DNA of 64,000 nt, from assembly GCF_047511655.1 (NCBI RefSeq), contig NC_133389.1, positions 42,938,295-43,002,294 on the forward strand, written 5' to 3'. Origin of the DNA: Castor canadensis. Lineage: Eukaryota > Chordata > Mammalia > Rodentia > Castoridae. This document shows, in pieces, positions 60,475 to 64,000 of this stretch; within the stretch, counting starts at the first letter, position 1, and each line of letters begins with the position of its first letter. A model generated the notes under the pieces. The model made no database searches and was not told the DNA's origin. It saw nothing but the letters and a program-made list of their open reading frames with translations. The position numbers and the translations under genes are program-made.

Positions 60475-60685
60475 GAGAATTTTTTGTGTGTGTGGGGGTA
60501 CTGGGATTTGAACTCAGGGCCTGCATCTTGAGTCACTCTACCTGTCCTGTTTTTGTGATGGGTTTTTTTTTGAGATAGGATCTCACAGACTATTTGCTGG
60601 GGCTGGCTTTGAACAACAGTCTTCCTGATCTTTGGCTCCTGAGTAGCTAGGATTACAGGAATGAGCCACCAGCGCTCAGCTGAGA
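60475..60685 (-). repeat. Dimeric SINE, inverted (intronic)
   Basis: GGGGTACTGGGATTTGAACT, then AGATAGGATCTCACAGACTA, CTGGGGCTGGCTTTGAACAA and TAGCTAGGATTACAGGAATG. Confidence 0.8.
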
Positions 60686-60869
60686 AAAGCTTTTTAATAA
60701 TATCTTTCCAGTTTATCTTTAAGTAGTTGTATGAGGTTTGTTACTATAACACTGTGTCTTGATTGAAATATCCTGTTTTGTTTTTATGTATTCAAGGCAT
60801 GCTGATGTTAATAGGATTTTACTGAAACGGTGTTACATAGACTGTCTCTCTGATAACTGCCTTGATCAA

Positions 60870-60985
60870 GTGGTGGCACCAGTAGTGCCAGCTGCTCGAG
60901 ACTCAGCCAGGAGATCGCTTGAGCCCAGCCTGGTCAACACAGTGAGACCATGTCTCTTTAAAGGAAGAGGAAAAAAAAAAACCAT
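60870..60985 (+). repeat. B1-like SINE (intronic)
   Basis: GGCACCAGTAGTGCCAGCTG, then TTGAGCCCAGCCTGGTCAAC, AGTGAGACCATGTCTCTTTA and an A tail. Confidence 0.7.
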
Positions 60986-62869
60986 GACTTCTAATTATAG
61001 TGCAGTTTCCAGTTTGACTTGTAGGAAGGAAGGGAAATTCATGTTTTTCATTTCAACCAAGAGACTTGAGGAATAGAATTAAAAGGTGGTCACGTTTACT
61101 AATTTTAAAATATGCTCTAGGTTTGTCCGATTTTTAAATCCATTTCTTGCTCAGTGTCCTCTTATCTGCCTCTTGTTTTAAAGTCATTATCTTTCCTGAG
61201 TAGGTAAGTTGAAATTCCAAAAGGTGTTTTAATTGTGAAAGCATGAGGAAATTGGAGATGGTTAAAAAAAATAGTTCAAATAGCTCTCACTTTATTTTTT
61301 CCTCATTTTAATGTAAAAAATATTAAGTAACATAGGCCTGTTTCATATTTACCTTGTGCACTCTGAAACCACAAACAATTTTATAATGTTTCCTGGACAT
61401 GTTTATGTATGTTCAGATCTTTTAGTCTGTAATGTCATTGAGTTTCCTGATTAGATTGCTAAAATGTGTTTAATTGCCTGCATTTTCCCTTCCCTGATTC
61501 CCTCATTTCCTCCTGATGCTAATTTTTCCCATTGTGGTTCATTAACTCTGTGAGCTTTCCTATAATACTTTGAAGAAGCTATGCATTTGTTTTAGGTGAA
61601 TGGCAAAATGAATTAACATAGGTTCAGAGTCTACATTTTGAATTCTCTGCTACATTTAATCTAGACTGAACTGATGGTTTGGTTGTTGCAAAAGCACTTC
61701 CCATGTTTTAGGCACTTAGTGCTTTCAGGATCTTGGTTCTTCAGAGAAGAATTCAGAGGGCCCCTTAGTTTTTGGCACTGCTTGGCAAATAGTAAACAAT
61801 AAGTATCTGTTAGGTAACCACATTTTCACCTTGAACATCTTTGGTACAAGCCCGTTTTTATTTAAAAATATTGAATTGTGATCAATATTCAAATACAGTA
61901 TCCAAAAATAATTTAAAACTGTTAACTGCAGAGTGAAAAGTGATAGAGACTTGTTTCAAACGAGTCCTTGTTAATTTTCAGTGTCTACATCAGCAAACCT
62001 TGAGATGTTGCTAAGATTTGAAGTAGATCTATACTGTATGTGATTGTTGTATTTGTTATTGCTTGGTATAATGGGACTTTGAACTCAGAATTCTTTCATT
62101 CTCTTTTTTCATTAGTCAGTCTACAGCTGACTTGAAAGGTGGAGAGGAGTGTATTATAGGTTGATCATTATCTGCACAATACATTTCCTTGAGCCCATAT
62201 TTGGCTTTGAATTATTCTGTGCTAAGCTACTCTTTTTAAATAGTACTTTGACATAAAGGAATTGTTTAACAGCCTGGCATAGCCTCAAAGTTTATTTTTT
62301 GTTTTTTAATCCAAGCAATACCTTAGTTCAAGGCAAAGTAGGAACAATATTTGATATTTGATCTGGCCTGATCTTGTGATTTATAACACTACCATTGGAA
62401 ATAATATATTTTCCTTTACCAACATGGCTGAGTAATTTCTGGGGATTTATTGAACGTAATACTAAATGTAGAAAGAAGATAACATTCAGAATCTGAAATA
62501 GATATTTTGAAGATTATTGTGAATTCTTAGAAATTCAGAGATACCTGATTCAGATATTTGTAGATAATCTTAAAGGGTGAATATAAGCGGTATTTGTTTT
62601 TTTAAAGTATTGATTACTTTCTTATATGTTTTGTAGATAATATGGGCAATGATTTTTCTTTTTTGTAAACTTTAAATGTCCCTTCTTGCATCCTCCACCT
62701 CCTGTTAATTGGAGTCTGGTGTATTCCTCATACTATCACTTCCTCATAACTTTTTACATTGACGGTTTCTCTTTTCCTTGTCCCTCGCTGTGCCCTTATG
62801 ACCTTGCTCTGTTGCTTTTTCCAAATTCCTGGCCCTCTCAGACCATGCTCAAATCTGAGGGGTTTTGTT

Positions 62870-62975
62870 TATTTATTTATTTTTTTTGCAGAACTGGGTT
62901 TTAAACTCATATCCCCCTACTTCCTAGGCTCTACCACTCTACCACTTGAGCCACGCCCTCAGCCCTTAATCTCCG
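62870..62975 (-). repeat. ID-like SINE, inverted (intronic)
   Basis: T-rich start, GCAGAACTGGGTTTTAAACT, then CACTTGAGCCACGCCCTCAG. Confidence 0.75.
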
Positions 62976-63189
62976 TTTTTTTCTTCTAAAGGAAAAAAAA
63001 ATTATTGATTATTTGAACTAGGGTTCTGATAGCAACATAAATAATGCAAAGCATGAATATAACACAGTGAGTGTTTAAAAAATAAAATAAGTATGCCACA
63101 GCAACAGTAGCTAACTGACTCCTGAGTGGTTAATCTGAGTTTTAAATTCCACTGATGTCACTTGCTTCTGAGGTTTTTCCTGATGTTGC

Positions 63190-63620
63190 AGCGAGATAAG
63201 CTAGGACTTACCTAACACCTTACCACATAGTGAATGGCTTAAAATGGGAGAAATTTATTCTCTCACAGTTCTGGAGACCAGAAGTTTGAAATTAAGGTGT
63301 TGGCAGGACATTTCCTCTTGAGGCTTCAGGTGCCTGTTGGCTTCCCTCTGTGGCTCCATGGCTCCATTTTTTGCCTTTGTTTTCATGTCTTTTCATGAGT
63401 GCATGCATGCTTGCAAAAATTTTCCTCCCTTTCTTTTATAAGAGCAATTTACACTGGATTTGGGGCCTACCTAGATAATCCAGAATGCTCTCCTCATCTC
63501 AAATTCCTTAACTACCTCTGCCAGGACCCCCTTCCAAATAAGGTAACATGCACAGATTCTAGGAATTAGGATGTGGATATATCTTTTTGGGAGCTCCATT
63601 CAACCCACTGTCAGTGGCTA
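63190..63620. repeat. Old interspersed repeat, family not assigned (intronic)
   Basis: TTATTCTCTCACAGTTCTGG, TTGGCTTCCCTCTGTGGCTC and GAATTAGGATGTGGATATAT are phrases I know from an old repeated mammalian element; a relative lies at 3672-4010. Not named. Confidence 0.4.
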
Positions 63621-63957
63621 TACGAACTCTATGAAATAAAATTGTGCATACATTTGCATATGTTTTTATTTATATATAATTTTTAGCTCAGTGGTTAATC
63701 AAAGATGGTACTCAGTAAATGTTAATTCATGTCCTCTTTTTTAGGAACCTCTGTCCTCCAATGCCCTGAATTCCTGGAGGATTTCTGCAGTTAATAGTAC
63801 TGGATTCACAGTGTTCCCACTCTGCTTTATCCCCGGTAGCTGTCCTGCTGGTGACCATCAGAAAAGTCTGGTTCTTGCCTTTTACTTTCTCTCTGCTCTA
63901 CTCTCTTCTGCCCTCCCTGTCCCTTTTCAGACTACCACCTTCATATATATATATATT

Positions 63958-64000
63958 TATATATTTTTTTTCTTTTTTCTGTTACTGGGGATTGAACTCA
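63958..64000 (-). repeat. ID-like SINE cut by the window end
   Basis: TTTTTCTGTTACTGGGGATT and GAACTCA are the start of an inverted ID-like unit. Confidence 0.65.

Larger units (their letters stand above)
52954..64000 (+). other. B4GALT6: B4GALT6 intron 1 (runs past the window end)
   Basis: Begins GTAAGC. I searched for the next coding exon (which should begin by completing an Ala codon, then Asn-Thr-Tyr) and found none by 64000, so the intron is at least 11 kb. It contains many SINEs, listed separately. The first kilobase is AT-balanced and less repetitive, where intronic enhancers might lie. A 218-codon minus-strand frame (55245-55901) has no recognised family. A second unexplained open region is at 57770-58054. 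Confidence 0.8.

Noticed and set aside
52954..64000. B4GALT6 exon 2 inside the window
   Set aside because: No frame shows the expected continuation of the enzyme after APGI, so the window most likely ends inside intron 1.

Overview
This is a mammalian nuclear window, most likely from a non-murid rodent. The sequence is AT-rich with long intergenic and intronic DNA. It is littered with dimeric SINEs in which a B1/7SL-like half is joined to an ID/tRNA-like half ending in a motif like GTTCAAACCCCAGTACC. It also carries LINE-1 3' ends with G-rich tracts, and ancient MIR, MER20-like, MER2-like and MLT1-like repeats. The SINE style suggests a beaver or kangaroo-rat-type lineage, but that species guess is inference from memory and was not tested.

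Layout. Positions 1-14197 are gene-free DNA made of old repeats, with one candidate CTCF site near 10.2 kb. Positions 14203-21830 hold a nearly full-length gammaretrovirus-like provirus on the minus strand. It has 505/504 bp LTRs that differ by only about 7 substitutions and one indel, a 5-bp target duplication, a tRNA-Gln-type primer site, a polypurine tract, and gag, pro, pol and env. Positions 21836-51540 are again gene-free and repeat-rich. Positions 51541-52838 form a CpG island with an NF-Y box, promoter and 5' UTR. Exon 1 of B4GALT6 (lactosylceramide synthase) starts at 52839 on the plus strand and ends at a splice donor at 52953/52954. The rest, to 64000, reads as intron 1; I found no second exon.

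The provirus is the most interesting object. Its RT, RNase H and integrase keep all recognisable catalytic residues. The damage is limited to a few point lesions: three one-base shifts at or beside short homopolymers, three in-frame UGA codons (one of which may be the natural gag/pol readthrough stop), and one large internal deletion in env. Upstream of gag, in frame with it and beginning at a CUG, is an open leader encoding a single hydrophobic segment. This is the arrangement of glycosylated Gag in some gammaretroviruses. The virus and B4GALT6 have no evident functional link; they are about 31 kb apart.
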